NCBI RefSeq assembly: GCF_018130825.1
Contig: NZ_JAFCJS010000002.1
Coordinates: 248,001 to 312,000 of the forward strand
Direction of reading: 5' to 3'
Source of the DNA: Bradyrhizobium liaoningense
GTDB taxonomy: Bacteria > Pseudomonadota > Alphaproteobacteria > Rhizobiales > Xanthobacteraceae
DNA length: 64,000 nucleotides
Shown here piece by piece: positions 26,712-34,919 of the stretch (within the stretch, counting starts at the first letter, position 1; every line of letters begins with the position of its first letter). A program made the translations under genes and the position numbers. Under the pieces are notes generated by a model. The model was given only the letters and a program-made list of their open reading frames with translations, was not told where the DNA came from and made no database searches.

Positions 26712-27425
26712 TTGAACATGGACCAGTTGAAGCGGCAGGCGGCGGCGCGGGCGCTGGAGGAGGTGCGTGACGGCATGCAGCTCGGGCTCGGCACCGGCTC
26801 GACCGCAAAGCATTTCGTCGAGCTGCTCGGCGAGCGGGTGGCGGCCGGGCTCAAGGTGATCGGCGTGCCGACCTCCGAGGCCACGCGCGCCGATGCGGAG
26901 CGTTGCGGTGTGAAGCTGACCACGCTGGATGAGATCGACCATCTCGACATCACCGTCGACGGCGCGGACGAGATCGATCCCGAGCTCAATCTGATCAAGG
27001 GCGGTGGCGGAGCGCTGCTGCGCGAGAAGATCGTGGCGGCCGCCTCGGACCGCATGATCGTGATTGCCGACGACAGCAAATGGGTGCCGACGCTCGGCAA
27101 GTTTCCGCTGCCGGTCGAGGTCATCCCGTTCGGGCTTGGCGCGACGCGCCGCGCGATCGAAAAGGCATTTGCCGACTGCGGCGTTTCCGGGCAAATGGCG
27201 GTCCGCAAGGCCAAGGACGGCCACGTTTTCGTCACCGATGGCGGCCACTGGATCGTCGATGCCCAGCTCGGACGTATTGCGGATCCCGCCAGCCTCGCCA
27301 AGGCGTTGAGCGCGATCCCCGGCGTGGTCGAGCATGGATTGTTCATCGGCTTGGCCAGCTCGGCCGTCCTGGCGGGTGGCGAGGGAATTCGCGTGATTGA
27401 ACGGCGAAAGCCGAAAGGAGACTAG
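26712..27425 (+). CDS. rpiA: Ribose-5-phosphate isomerase A
   Basis: A 237-aa enzyme interconverting ribose-5-P and ribulose-5-P in the pentose phosphate pathway. Signature segments are [16 protein letters not shown] (phosphate loop), [40 protein letters not shown] (catalytic Asp and Glu region), and [12 protein letters not shown] at 26712 and an ATG at 26718 are both possible; the TTG is better spaced from an upstream AGAGG. The next gene follows after 2 bp. Confidence 0.92.
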   Translation: MNMDQLKRQAAARALEEVRDGMQLGLGTGSTAKHFVELLGERVAAGLKVIGVPTSEATRADAERCGVKLTTLDEIDHLDITVDGADEIDPELNLIKGGGGALLREKIVAAASDRMIVIADDSKWVPTLGKFPLPVEVIPFGLGATRRAIEKAFADCGVSGQMAVRKAKDGHVFVTDGGHWIVDAQLGRIADPASLAKALSAIPGVVEHGLFIGLASSAVLAGGEGIRVIERRKPKGD

Positions 27426-27427
27426 GA

Positions 27428-27979
27428 ATGAAGAGCTTTTTGAAATTATTGCCGGCCGCGACCCTTGCTGCTGGCCTGGCCGTCGCGGCGGTCCCGGCGA
27501 TGGCGCAGCAGGCGGCGCCGGCCCAGCCCAAGGCTGCCGCAGCGCCGGCCCAGCCGAAGGCCTCGCCGGCGGCGATCGCCGCGGCCAGGGAAATTTTGCA
27601 GATCAAGAACGCCACGGCGATGTATCAGGGCGCCGTGCCCGGCCTCGTCGAGAAGACCAAGATCGCGCTGACGCAGCAGAACCTCAACTACCAGAAGGAC
27701 CTCAACGAAGTCGCGCCGATCGTGGCCCAGCAGCTCGCCGGCCGCCAGAACGAGATCGGTGAAGGCATGGCGCAGATCTATGCCAGCGAGTTCACCGAGC
27801 AGGAGCTGAAGGATCTCGTCACCTTCTACAGGTCGCCGCTGGGCAAGAAGCTGATCGAAGCCGAGCCGCGCGCGATCGGCCTCAGCATGGCCTTCATGAA
27901 CTCCTGGGCCCAGAACTTCTCGGAAACCGTGATGGGTGCCTTCCGCGCCGAGATGCGCAAGCGTGGCAAGGAAATCTGA
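27428..27979 (+). CDS. Secreted DUF2059-domain protein
   Basis: A 183-aa protein with a signal peptide (KLLPAATLAAGLAVAAVPAMAQ) followed by an Ala/Pro/Lys-rich linker of about 25 residues. The DUF2059-like helical domain (about 60-180) has the conserved FTEQELKDLVTFYRSPLGKKL motif. Such proteins are periplasmic and of unknown function. It starts 2 bp after the rpiA stop, so it is in one transcript with rpiA, and is followed by gor after 55 bp. The operon with a core carbon gene is probably incidental. Confidence 0.87.
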   Translation: MKSFLKLLPAATLAAGLAVAAVPAMAQQAAPAQPKAAAAPAQPKASPAAIAAAREILQIKNATAMYQGAVPGLVEKTKIALTQQNLNYQKDLNEVAPIVAQQLAGRQNEIGEGMAQIYASEFTEQELKDLVTFYRSPLGKKLIEAEPRAIGLSMAFMNSWAQNFSETVMGAFRAEMRKRGKEI

Positions 27980-28034
27980 CAGACACTATCTGATCAGAAT
28001 CCTGATCGTGGTCTAGAAGAGGTCGGAGTGGACA

Positions 28035-29423
28035 ATGGCTGAATTCGACGTCGACCTCTTCGTCATCGGTGGCGGCTCGGGCGGCGTGCGTGCCGCCCGC
28101 ATCGCGGCCGGTCACGGCGCCCGCGTAATGATCGCGGAAGAGTATCGCATGGGCGGCACCTGTGTGATCCGCGGCTGCGTGCCGAAGAAGCTGTTCGTGA
28201 TCGGCTCGCATGTCCGCCACGAGATCGAGGATGCCGCCGGCTTCGGCTGGACCATCCCGTCCATGAGCTTCGACTGGGCGACGCTGATCGCCAACAAGGA
28301 CAAGGAGATCGCGCGGCTGGAGGCGGCCTACACGACGAATGTCGAGAAGTCGGGCGCGCAGATCGTCAAGAGCCGTGCGGTGATCGAGGACAAGCACACC
28401 ATCCGCCTGCTCGAGAACGACAAGAAGCTCACGGCGAAATACATCCTGATCGCCACCGGCGGTGCGCCCAACCATGGCGCGGCGATTCCCGGCATCGAGC
28501 ACGTGATCTCGTCCAACGAGGCGTTTCACCTCAAGAAGCTGCCGAAGCGGATCGTGATCCAGGGCGGCGGCTACATCGCGCTGGAATTCGCCGGCATCTT
28601 TGCCGGCTTCGGCTCCGACGTCACCGTGATCTATCGCGGCGACAACATCTTGCGCGGTTTCGACGAGGACGTCCGCACGCATGTGCGAGCCGAGATGGAG
28701 AAGCAGGGCATCACCATCCTCACCGGTTGCACGGTGACCAAGGTCGACCGTCACGGCGAGGAGTTCACCACCCATCTGTCGAACGGCTCGAGCATCGCCT
28801 CCGACCAGGTGATGTTCGCGATCGGCCGCCATCCCAACGTCGCCAATCTCGGCCTGGAGAACGCCGGCGTCGCCATCAATCCAAGGAATGGCGGTATCGC
28901 GGTCGATCATTTCTCCAAGAGCTCGGTCGACAGCATCTACGCGATCGGCGACGTCACCCATCGCTTCAACCTGACGCCGGTCGCGATCCGCGAGGGCCAT
29001 GCCTTCGCCGACACCGTGTTCGGCAAGCGCGAGGTGCAGGTGGATCACGCCAACATCCCGACGGCCGTGTTCTCGCAGCCGGAGGTCGGCACCGTTGGCT
29101 TGACGGAGACCGAGGCGCGCGCGCAATTCAGCCATGTCGACATCTACAAGACGACCTTCCGCCCCATCAAGGCAACGATGTCGGGCCGCGACACCCGCGT
29201 TCTGATGAAGCTCGTGGTCGACGGCTCGACCGACCGCGTGCTCGGCTGCCACATCGTCGGCGATGCCGCGGCCGAGATCACGCAAGCCGTGGCGATCGCG
29301 GTGAAGATGAAGGCGACCAAGGCGGATTTCGACGCGACCATCGCGCTGCATCCGACCGCGGCAGAAGAGCTCGTCACCATGCGCACCCCGACCGCGCGCC
29401 ACGTGCGGCAGGCGGCGGAGTAG
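28035..29423 (+). CDS. gor: Glutathione-disulfide reductase
   Basis: A 462-aa cytoplasmic flavoprotein that reduces GSSG with NADPH. FAD motif GGGSGGVRAAR (12-22), redox-active C43-x4-C48 in GGTCVIRGCVPKK, NAD(P) motif GGGYIALEFAGIFAGFG followed by YRGDNILRGFD (Arg residues favour NADPH), a second FAD motif YAIGDVTHR, and the C-terminal active-site His in HPTAAEE. Follows the DUF2059 gene by 55 bp. Annotation is solid. Confidence 0.93.
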   Translation: MAEFDVDLFVIGGGSGGVRAARIAAGHGARVMIAEEYRMGGTCVIRGCVPKKLFVIGSHVRHEIEDAAGFGWTIPSMSFDWATLIANKDKEIARLEAAYTTNVEKSGAQIVKSRAVIEDKHTIRLLENDKKLTAKYILIATGGAPNHGAAIPGIEHVISSNEAFHLKKLPKRIVIQGGGYIALEFAGIFAGFGSDVTVIYRGDNILRGFDEDVRTHVRAEMEKQGITILTGCTVTKVDRHGEEFTTHLSNGSSIASDQVMFAIGRHPNVANLGLENAGVAINPRNGGIAVDHFSKSSVDSIYAIGDVTHRFNLTPVAIREGHAFADTVFGKREVQVDHANIPTAVFSQPEVGTVGLTETEARAQFSHVDIYKTTFRPIKATMSGRDTRVLMKLVVDGSTDRVLGCHIVGDAAAEITQAVAIAVKMKATKADFDATIALHPTAAEELVTMRTPTARHVRQAAE

Positions 29424-29446
29424 GGCTGTCGGAAGAGCCTGGCCTG

Positions 29447-29563
29447 CATGGTTCGAGACGCCCGCTTTGGCGGGCTCCTCACCATGAGGGTCTAAGATCT
29501 CGCCGCGAAGTGTGACCTCATCCTGAGGGCCCGCCATAGGCGGGCGTCTCGAAGGATGGCCGC
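29447..29563. repeat. Dispersed intergenic repeat with inverted arms
   Basis: GGTTCGAGACGCCCGCTTTG with GCGGGCTCCTCACCATGAGG pairs imperfectly with CCTCATCCTGAGGGCCCGCC and GCGGGCGTCTCGAAGGATGG. This is another rhizobial palindromic family, directly after gor. Confidence 0.6.
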
Positions 29564-29580
29564 AAGCGAAGACGTACGCG

Positions 29581-29776
29581 TACAGATACCCGACCGGCCT
29601 GCCTTCGGTGCGCAGGGGACGGACGTCCTTGTGCGTGATGATCTGACCGGCGAGGCCGTCGATCTCGTCGCGCTGCGTCGGTGTCCAGCCGCGCCGGCTC
29701 GTTCATACCCTTCAGCAGGCCTCTCAGGACCTGGGCATTTTCGCCGACGCCGATGAGGCTGATCGACTCTTCCCTT
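29581..29776 (-). pseudogene. Decayed 3' fragment of the cupin gene at 30761-31900
   Basis: About 196 bp closely match the 3' end of the intact gene (30768-30967), for example TTCGGTGCGCAGGGGACGGA and GGCGAGGCCGTCGATCTCGT, in the same orientation. Indels break the frame: it reads ESISLIGVGENAQVLRGLLKGMNE and then shifts. It is bounded by the repeat at 29447-29563 on one side and unique sequence on the other. It is a partial duplication or relic of a paralogue. Confidence 0.75.
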
Positions 29777-29857
29777 CATGCACGCGAGCTACTGCAGGCG
29801 CTGCACCGGGCGGTGAGCGGAGATGATGGCCTATCGACCCACTACGCTCTAGCCAAG

Positions 29858-30154
29858 CTACTTAGCTGTCCCCGTCGTAACTCCTGGCGCTGTCGTAACT
29901 CCTGGCGCCGTCGCAACTCCTGGCGCCGTCGTAACTCCGCGCCGCACTTGGCGCGCTTCACGGCGACCCTCGCGGCGCACTTGGCGCGCGTCACGGCGAT
30001 CCTCGCGGCGCTCGTGTCGCCCCTCACGTCGATCTTGACGCCTTTCCATACCAGCGGTCTGCGCCTCCGCGTCAGGGACCATCAGCACGGTCGGGAACGC
30101 GGCTATTGCAGTCGCCAAGCCCAAAGAAGAAAGAAGCTTCCGCCGAGAGATCAT
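29858..30154 (-). CDS. Small secreted Arg-rich protein with TAPGV repeats
   Basis: A 98-aa protein. The N-terminus is a signal peptide (SRRKLLSSLGLATAIAAF, cleavage near DAEAQ), with an arginine pair that could suit Tat or Sec export. Residues about 36-72 are an Arg/Asp/Glu-rich helical stretch of RRxxRR units (RREGRHERREDRRDARQVRR). The tail is GVTTAPGVATAPGVTTAPGV, encoded by an 18-bp tandem repeat at 29874-29938. Similar Arg-rich small exported proteins are common in Bradyrhizobium. Function unknown. Confidence 0.65.
   Translation of the reverse strand: MISRRKLLSSLGLATAIAAFPTVLMVPDAEAQTAGMERRQDRREGRHERREDRRDARQVRREGRREARQVRRGVTTAPGVATAPGVTTAPGVTTGTAK
29874..29938. repeat. 18-bp tandem repeat, about 3.6 copies
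   Basis: The unit GTCGTAACTCCTGGCGCY repeats at 29874, 29892, 29910 and partially at 29928, with one or two base changes. It encodes the six-residue repeats at the C-terminus of the 29858-30154 protein, so it is in frame and probably length-variable between strains. Confidence 0.85.
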
Positions 30155-30760
30155 GACTACCTCCCTTGCTGGACTGCCCCAAGATTTAAAAATTTACTCG
30201 CTCTGCCCGTCCTCGTCTTGATCTATGTCATTGGACGGTTGCACTCACATCCGCCATCCTTCGACGGTCGCGCCGTCGCGTGCGCATCACCTCGACACGG
30301 CTTCTTTCGTTGAGATGCACGGCACGCACCGTCACCGCGTCACCGTCACGGCGCGGACAGGCGACGGACGCGGCAGGCAGCGCGCACCGGGAGCGGGGCA
30401 GGCCGGGAGCAACGGGCGACACCGCCAGGCGATCCCTACGGGCTGGCGCGCGATGGCGTAAACGCCAAAAGCGCTAAAACCAGAACGCCGCCAACTGAGG
30501 CAGCCCAATCGCTAAACGAACGCTATGTAGGAGGTCATCCCGGGCCGCAGGAAGGCCGTCCAGCGCCTGGGAGCGGCAGCACCACGGGGCCGGGCAGGCC
30601 GCCAGCCTATCCACAGGAAGCCGCCGGGCATTCCCGAAGCTCTTAAAACCTAACATATTAATTTTGTTGGATTTTTCTGGCCAGTCAGGCTCCCGCGAGA
30701 AGATAAACTCCGGTCAGCTGACTGAACCTGATCACGCCTACGCCCAGATGAGGCCGGCGC
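30155..30760. other. 606-bp intergenic region, no gene seen
   Basis: Only short ORFs without recognisable features on either strand. It contains the promoter side of the small Arg-rich gene (to the left) and the downstream flank of the cupin gene (to the right). Composition is more mixed than neighbouring genes (AT-rich around 30640-30680). Confidence 0.5.
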
Positions 30761-31900
30761 TCAGCCGTACAAATATCCGACCGGCTTGCCTTCGGTGCGC
30801 AGGGGACGGACGTCCTTGTGGGTGATGATCTGGCCGGCGAGGCCGTCGATCTCGTCGCGCTGCGTCGGGGTCCAGCTGCGAAGCTCGTTCATGCCCTTGA
30901 GCAGGCCGAGGCGCAGGACCTGGGTGTTCTCGCCGACGCCGATGAGGCTGATGGACTCCTTGCCCGCCGTCACCACGTCGCCGGCGGAGAGTTCAAAACT
31001 CTCGCCGGACTTCTTCTTGAATTCGGCCGTGCCGCGAATGACGCGGTAGATCACGACCTCGCCCTTGGCAAAACAGGTCGCGTCCGCCGCGGTAGACGTG
31101 CTCTTCGGCAAGAGTGCGTGGCCCCGCGGGTCGGTCGCGATGATGTGGCCGGTGACGAGATGCCCGCTCGGAATCTCGATGCCGATATCGCGCACGTAAA
31201 CCGGCATGGCCGATTTGACAGGACCATCGGTGAGCGGCTTGAACAGCGCGTCCAGCGCCAGGGGATCCTGCAGCCAGAAGCCGGCATCGGCCGGACGATC
31301 ATGCAGCGGATGGCTCCAGGCCACGCGCGGCGTTTCGTCCTCATTGATCTGATCCGGGCCGACGATGGTCGGGTTTGGAAAGGTGGTGGGATCGGTGATG
31401 AAGGCTTCGAGGAATTTGCCGGAATAGCCCATCGAGATCGGATCGGGCACCACCGTTTGCGGCGTCTTCAGATTCTCTTCTGTCGACAGTCCCGACCAGG
31501 TGTAGAACAGCTGCCGATGCACGATCGCGCTTTGCAGCATCACCGCGCCGGGGCCAACATTGTACCAGCGCCCGTCATAGTCGAAGGTGAACGCGCCCGA
31601 AGTGACCAGCACGAGCTGAAAGCCGCCCGGTGGCAGATGCAGATGGAAATCGGTGGGGCCGGTGTCGGGACGGTAGATCGGCAGGTTGGTCGCGACCTCG
31701 TGCAGCAGGAAGGTCTCATTGTTGGCGTGAAAGCCTTCGTTGGCGCGGTTGTAGAGCGCCTGCGGCCGGTAGGTCGCCTCATATTTCGCATTCTTGTCGC
31801 GGTCGATCGCGACGAAGTCCTGGTCATTCAGGCGAAGGGGTGAGCCATCCGGGCGGGTGAGGCCGGTGAATTTGAGATCGCCCGCAGCATGCACGTTCAT
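30761..31900 (-). CDS. Cupin-fold protein of unknown function
   Basis: A 379-aa cytoplasmic protein with cupin-like segments in both halves. N-terminal: NETFLLHEVATNLP, DFHLHLPPGGFQLVLVTSGAFTFDYDGRWYNVGPGAVMLQSAIVHRQ. C-terminal: KGEVVIYRVIRGTAEFKKKSGESFELSAGDVVTAGKESISLIG. The His-rich HLHLPPGG motif may bind metal. The C-terminus (GMNELRSWTPTQRDEIDGLAG) also exists as a decayed copy at 29581-29776. I do not recognise a specific enzyme family. Stands alone between gene-poor stretches. Confidence 0.75.
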   Translation of the reverse strand: MNVHAAGDLKFTGLTRPDGSPLRLNDQDFVAIDRDKNAKYEATYRPQALYNRANEGFHANNETFLLHEVATNLPIYRPDTGPTDFHLHLPPGGFQLVLVTSGAFTFDYDGRWYNVGPGAVMLQSAIVHRQLFYTWSGLSTEENLKTPQTVVPDPISMGYSGKFLEAFITDPTTFPNPTIVGPDQINEDETPRVAWSHPLHDRPADAGFWLQDPLALDALFKPLTDGPVKSAMPVYVRDIGIEIPSGHLVTGHIIATDPRGHALLPKSTSTAADATCFAKGEVVIYRVIRGTAEFKKKSGESFELSAGDVVTAGKESISLIGVGENTQVLRLGLLKGMNELRSWTPTQRDEIDGLAGQIITHKDVRPLRTEGKPVGYLYG

Positions 31901-32247
31901 GGCATTCTCCGATGTGAGGCCGTCATCCCGGAGCTGGGCGCACGCATCTTGCTGCTCCTGTCGTGGGAGGGCAGGGAATCCGGCGTGACGATGTCTTGCG
32001 AATTTTGGGCCAGTCGGCGTGCGGCGCAGCGCGCGGGCTCTCCGGCGTCTCGCGGCGAGAGAAAAATCGAGGTTGCGCCTGAAGTTAGATCGCGTGGTTC
32101 ACCAGCCTGCCAGGCCCTGTTCGCAGAGCTCGCGAGTCCGGTCGAGGCACGCATTTTGTCTAATTTGTCGGCATGTCCTGCAAAGGCCATGCAGTCGTAC
32201 AGGTCGCTGGGACAGGCAATCGCCGGCGGCTCAAGCTCCGGGGCGGC
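31901..32247. other. 347-bp intergenic region with degraded repeat-like sequence
   Basis: A minus-strand ORF here (31897-32190) resembles the repetitive hypothetical ORFs often called in Bradyrhizobium intergenic DNA rather than a real protein. No promoter or RNA was recognised. Confidence 0.4.
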
Positions 32248-32433
32248 TCATTCGAACGACTGACGGACGGTCCGCTCGGGCTTGCCGGACGGGCTGTCTG
32301 CCCACTTCGCCATGTCGACCGCGCGCGCGTCGATGCCTTCGCACCAGAGACAGCTCAGCTCCGCGCGGCCCTTGGCCGTCAGCATCGGGACAAGCGCATG
32401 GCCGCAGCCGGTGCAGGACGTGATGCTGTGCAT
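32248..32433 (-). CDS. Small zinc-ribbon-like protein
   Basis: A 61-aa protein with two CxxC pairs, CTGCG near the N-terminus and CLWCEG about 25 residues later, typical of a small zinc ribbon. The start at 32433 (MHSITSCTGCG) has GGAGA at proper spacing; an upstream ATG at 32451 lacks one. The C-terminal half is polar. Function unknown; possibly a nucleic-acid or protein-binding accessory. Transcribed toward the cupin gene but 347 bp away. Confidence 0.65.
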   Translation of the reverse strand: MHSITSCTGCGHALVPMLTAKGRAELSCLWCEGIDARAVDMAKWADSPSGKPERTVRQSFE

Positions 32434-32626
32434 GCGATTCTCCGCGATCATCGAACTTCAGGGGCGACCTTTTCGCTGCCGAAGCTTGCGCGGGCGCTAT
32501 GACGGAGCGATGCGCCCCATCGGAGCTCGCCCGAGATCATAGCGATCTATGGTGACGCGGCTGCGATGCCGCCGTTTTCGCCCGGCCCCGGTGTTAAGAT
32601 GCGGGACGTCGAGATCGGAGGTCGAG

Positions 32627-33004
32627 ATGGACGATCAGGCCACGCGAGCCGCGCTTCAGCGCCATTGGGATGCTTCGGACGCCAATGATTTCGAGGCCGA
32701 GCACGACATCTATCGCGAAGATGCCGTGCTCGACTATCCGCAATCGGGCGAGCGCATTCATGGCCGCAGGAACATCCAGGAGAGCCGTTTCGTGCAGCCG
32801 AACAGGAAGCGCTTTACGATCCGGCGAATCATCGGCGGCGGCGATCTCTGGGTGAGCGAGTTCGTCCTGAGCTATGACGGGGTGCCGTCCTACGTCGTGA
32901 GCATCATGGAATTCCGTGACGGACTGGTCGCGCACGAAACGCAATATTTCGGCGACCGGTTCGATCCGTCACCGTCCCGTGCGCATCTCGTCGAGCGGGA
33001 GTGA
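32627..33004 (+). CDS. SnoaL/NTF2-like protein
   Basis: A 125-aa single-domain alpha/beta cone-fold protein. The N-terminal helix (ALQRHWDASDANDFEAEHDIYREDAVLDYPQSGERIHGRRNI) and following strands (FTIRRIIGGGDLWVSEFVLSYDG, SYVVSIMEFRDGLVAHETQYF) match SnoaL-like polyketide-cyclase/isomerase or ketosteroid-isomerase relatives. GGAGG lies just before the ATG at 32627; an earlier in-frame start at 32549 adds an Arg-rich non-conserved segment. Ligand and reaction unknown. Confidence 0.8.
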   Translation: MDDQATRAALQRHWDASDANDFEAEHDIYREDAVLDYPQSGERIHGRRNIQESRFVQPNRKRFTIRRIIGGGDLWVSEFVLSYDGVPSYVVSIMEFRDGLVAHETQYFGDRFDPSPSRAHLVERE

Positions 33005-33434
33005 GCTGCGTGCTCCGCGCTCCGCTGTCATTCCCCGCGGAGGCGGGGAATCCAGTACGCCGCGGCTACTCGATAATCACGCACGTCTCGGAGTACTGGA
33101 TCGCCCGCCTGCGCGGGCGATGACAGCGAGAATGTGATCAGGTGCGTCGCCCGCAATTGCTTAACCAAACATGGCAACACGGAACCGATGCGGCGGCTGG
33201 TCGCAGTCGGATCGCCTTGATTCCGACAGACCCATCTTTATTTCTGGTGGCGAACAAGAATCCGGGCCCCTCTGGCGAGGACGCCGACAAATGTCGGTAA
33301 ACCTCGCGATGTCGGATGACCTGTCCCGCGCGAATGCGATGGATCGGCCGACTGTCGGGCCCTCTCGACTTCCTTCCGATCCGTCGTCCCCATCGCAGCT
33401 CCGCGCGGCCATTTGCGCAAAATGAGGAGCAACG
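33005..33434. other. 430-bp intergenic region with palindromic repeat and TerB-gene upstream region
   Basis: The left part is the repeat at 33024-33127. The remaining 300 bp contain only short ORFs without recognisable features and presumably the promoter of the 33435-35501 cluster; no consensus was identified. A GAGGAG Shine-Dalgarno lies a few nt before 33435. Confidence 0.5.
33024..33127. repeat. Palindromic intergenic repeat, copy 1 of the GCTGTCAT...ATGACAGC family
   Basis: Ends GCTGTCA / TGACAGC are inverted. Internal stems are CCCCGCGG-AGGCGGGG and GCCCGCCTGCGCGGGC, and it contains GGGAATCCAGTACGCCGCGGC. A near-identical copy lies at 58711-58815 and a partial one at 46485-46527. Confidence 0.8.
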
Positions 33435-33890
33435 ATGTCTGACGCCAAATTCTCAAATTCAATCGAGATCACCGAACCGTCCAGCCTGAACGAGCAGGCG
33501 GCGGTGGCGCTTGTCATTGCCGGCGCGCTGGTCGCCGTGGCCGACCGGCGCGTCTCGCCGGTCGAACGCGACGAGGTGATCCGCTTCATCAGGGATCGCG
33601 GATTGGCGCCGCACATCGATGACGAACGGCTGCTTTCGATCTTCGACGAACTCGCGGAACGATTGGAGGAGCCGGACTTTGCCAATGTGGTGATCGACAC
33701 GCTGCGGCCGGTTTCGAACATGCCGCTGTCATCGCATCTGATCGAGCTGTCGGAGCGCGTCGCGGCCGCGGACGAGGACGTGCATCCGCACGAGGTGCAG
33801 GCGATCAAGCTGCTGCGGCTTTTGACGCTGGTGCTGCCGCGCGCGAAGCAGGTCGGGCCGGGTGCGATGAGCACTGCCCAAAAGGAGTGA
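33435..33890 (+). CDS. TerB-like protein
   Basis: A 151-aa all-helical cytoplasmic protein resembling the tellurite-resistance TerB fold: ALVIAGALVAVADRRVSPVERDEV is reminiscent of the acidic N-terminal metal-binding helix pair, and VAAADEDVHPHEVQAIKLLRLLTL of the second repeat. First gene of a four-gene cluster (TerB-like, small membrane protein, TerC, UPF0114). TerB is thought to be a metal-sensing component of stress complexes with TerC. The next gene starts 2 bp after its stop. Confidence 0.75.
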   Translation: MSDAKFSNSIEITEPSSLNEQAAVALVIAGALVAVADRRVSPVERDEVIRFIRDRGLAPHIDDERLLSIFDELAERLEEPDFANVVIDTLRPVSNMPLSSHLIELSERVAAADEDVHPHEVQAIKLLRLLTLVLPRAKQVGPGAMSTAQKE

Positions 33891-33892
33891 GC

Positions 33893-34255
33893 ATGAGCAC
33901 GACTTCGGATGAGCAAGCGGCAGGGAACGCGGGCGCCGCCAGCCAGATGGCCGGCGGCGATCCGCGCCTCGACAAGCTCGTCCATCGCCTGCCGCCGCGC
34001 ATGGGCGATACCGTCACCTATCTGCTCAGGCCGTCCAGCCGGTGGGTGCGGATCCCCTCTGGCGCGCTGCTCGTCGTCGGCGGCGTGCTCTCCTTCCTGC
34101 CGGTACTCGGCGTCTGGATGCTGCCGCTTGGCCTCGCACTGCTCGCCGAGGACGTGCCGGCGCTGCGCACCTCCCGTTCAAAGGTCCTCGATTGGGTCGA
34201 GCGGAAAAAGCCGGGATGGCTCGATCCGTCTGCATCGAAAAATGATCAATCATGA
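33893..34255 (+). CDS. Small membrane protein (two hydrophobic segments)
   Basis: A 120-aa protein. After a polar N-terminus of about 45 residues there is a hydrophobic hairpin (VRIPSGALLVVGGVLSFLPVLGVWMLPLGLALLAEDVP) followed by a basic amphipathic tail (VLDWVERKKPGWL). ATG at 33893 with AAGGAG seven nt upstream; a GTG at 33887 is possible. Its last codons overlap the start of the TerC gene (ATGA at 34252). Family not recognised; context suggests an accessory of the TerB/TerC pair. Confidence 0.75.
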   Translation: MSTTSDEQAAGNAGAASQMAGGDPRLDKLVHRLPPRMGDTVTYLLRPSSRWVRIPSGALLVVGGVLSFLPVLGVWMLPLGLALLAEDVPALRTSRSKVLDWVERKKPGWLDPSASKNDQS

Positions 34256-34884
34256 CTGAATTCATCACAACCGACGCGCTGACCGCGCTGCTTCAGGTCA
34301 TCCTGATCGACCTCGTGCTCGCCGGCGACAACGCCGTCGTGATCGGCCTTGCCGCCGCCGGACTTCCGGCCGCGCAGCGCCGGCGTGCCATCATCGTCGG
34401 CATTGCCGCCGCAACCGCGCTGCGCATCGTCTTTGCCGGCGTCGCGACCCAGCTCCTGCAGGTGATCGGCCTTCTGCTCGCCGGCGGCGTGCTGCTGCTC
34501 TGGGTGTGCTGGAAGATGTGGCGCGAACTGCGCGAGCATTCCGCCCATTCGAGCCAGCTCGCGTTCAGCCATGGCGGCGCGAGTGCTGCGCCGGCGCAGA
34601 AGACTTTCGGCCAGGCGGCGGTGCAGATCGTCGCCGCCGACGTCTCGATGTCGCTGGACAACGTGCTCGCGGTCGCGGGCGCCGCGCGCGAGCACCCCTA
34701 CATCCTGGCTTTCGGCCTGCTGCTGTCGGTCGCGATGATGGGCGTTGCCGCCGACCTGCTCGGCCGGGTGCTGCAGAAGCAGCGCTGGATCGCCTATGTC
34801 GGTCTCGCCATCATCGTTTACGTCGCCTTCGAGATGATCTATCGCGGCTCGCTCGAGCTTGCGCCCGTGATCGCAAGTCTCTAA
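34252..34884 (+). CDS. TerC-family integral membrane protein
   Basis: A 210-aa protein with about six TM segments and the TerC signature early on: DLVLAGDNAVVIGLAA (acidic residues and Asn in the membrane). The second repeat is VQIVAADVSMSLDNVLAVAGAA, with Asp/Asn again. A Gly/His-containing loop separates the halves. TerC/YjbE-type proteins are proposed metal-ion exporters or stress proteins. Start overlaps the previous gene's stop; UPF0114 follows after 35 bp. Confidence 0.87.
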   Translation: MTEFITTDALTALLQVILIDLVLAGDNAVVIGLAAAGLPAAQRRRAIIVGIAAATALRIVFAGVATQLLQVIGLLLAGGVLLLWVCWKMWRELREHSAHSSQLAFSHGGASAAPAQKTFGQAAVQIVAADVSMSLDNVLAVAGAAREHPYILAFGLLLSVAMMGVAADLLGRVLQKQRWIAYVGLAIIVYVAFEMIYRGSLELAPVIASL

Positions 34885-34919
34885 GCGGACGCTTCCTGCC
34901 TGCACTTGCGGAGTGATCA

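Noticed and set aside
27894..29537. 547-aa antisense ORF over gor
   Set aside because: Shadow of a clear glutathione reductase gene.
29874..29938. Possible CRISPR-like tandem repeat
   Set aside because: Repeats are 18 bp, directly adjacent without spacers, and in frame within a coding region.
31897..32190. 97-aa minus-strand ORF upstream of the cupin gene
   Set aside because: Resembles recurrent ORFs from degraded repeats in rhizobial intergenic DNA; overlaps the cupin start and has no protein features.
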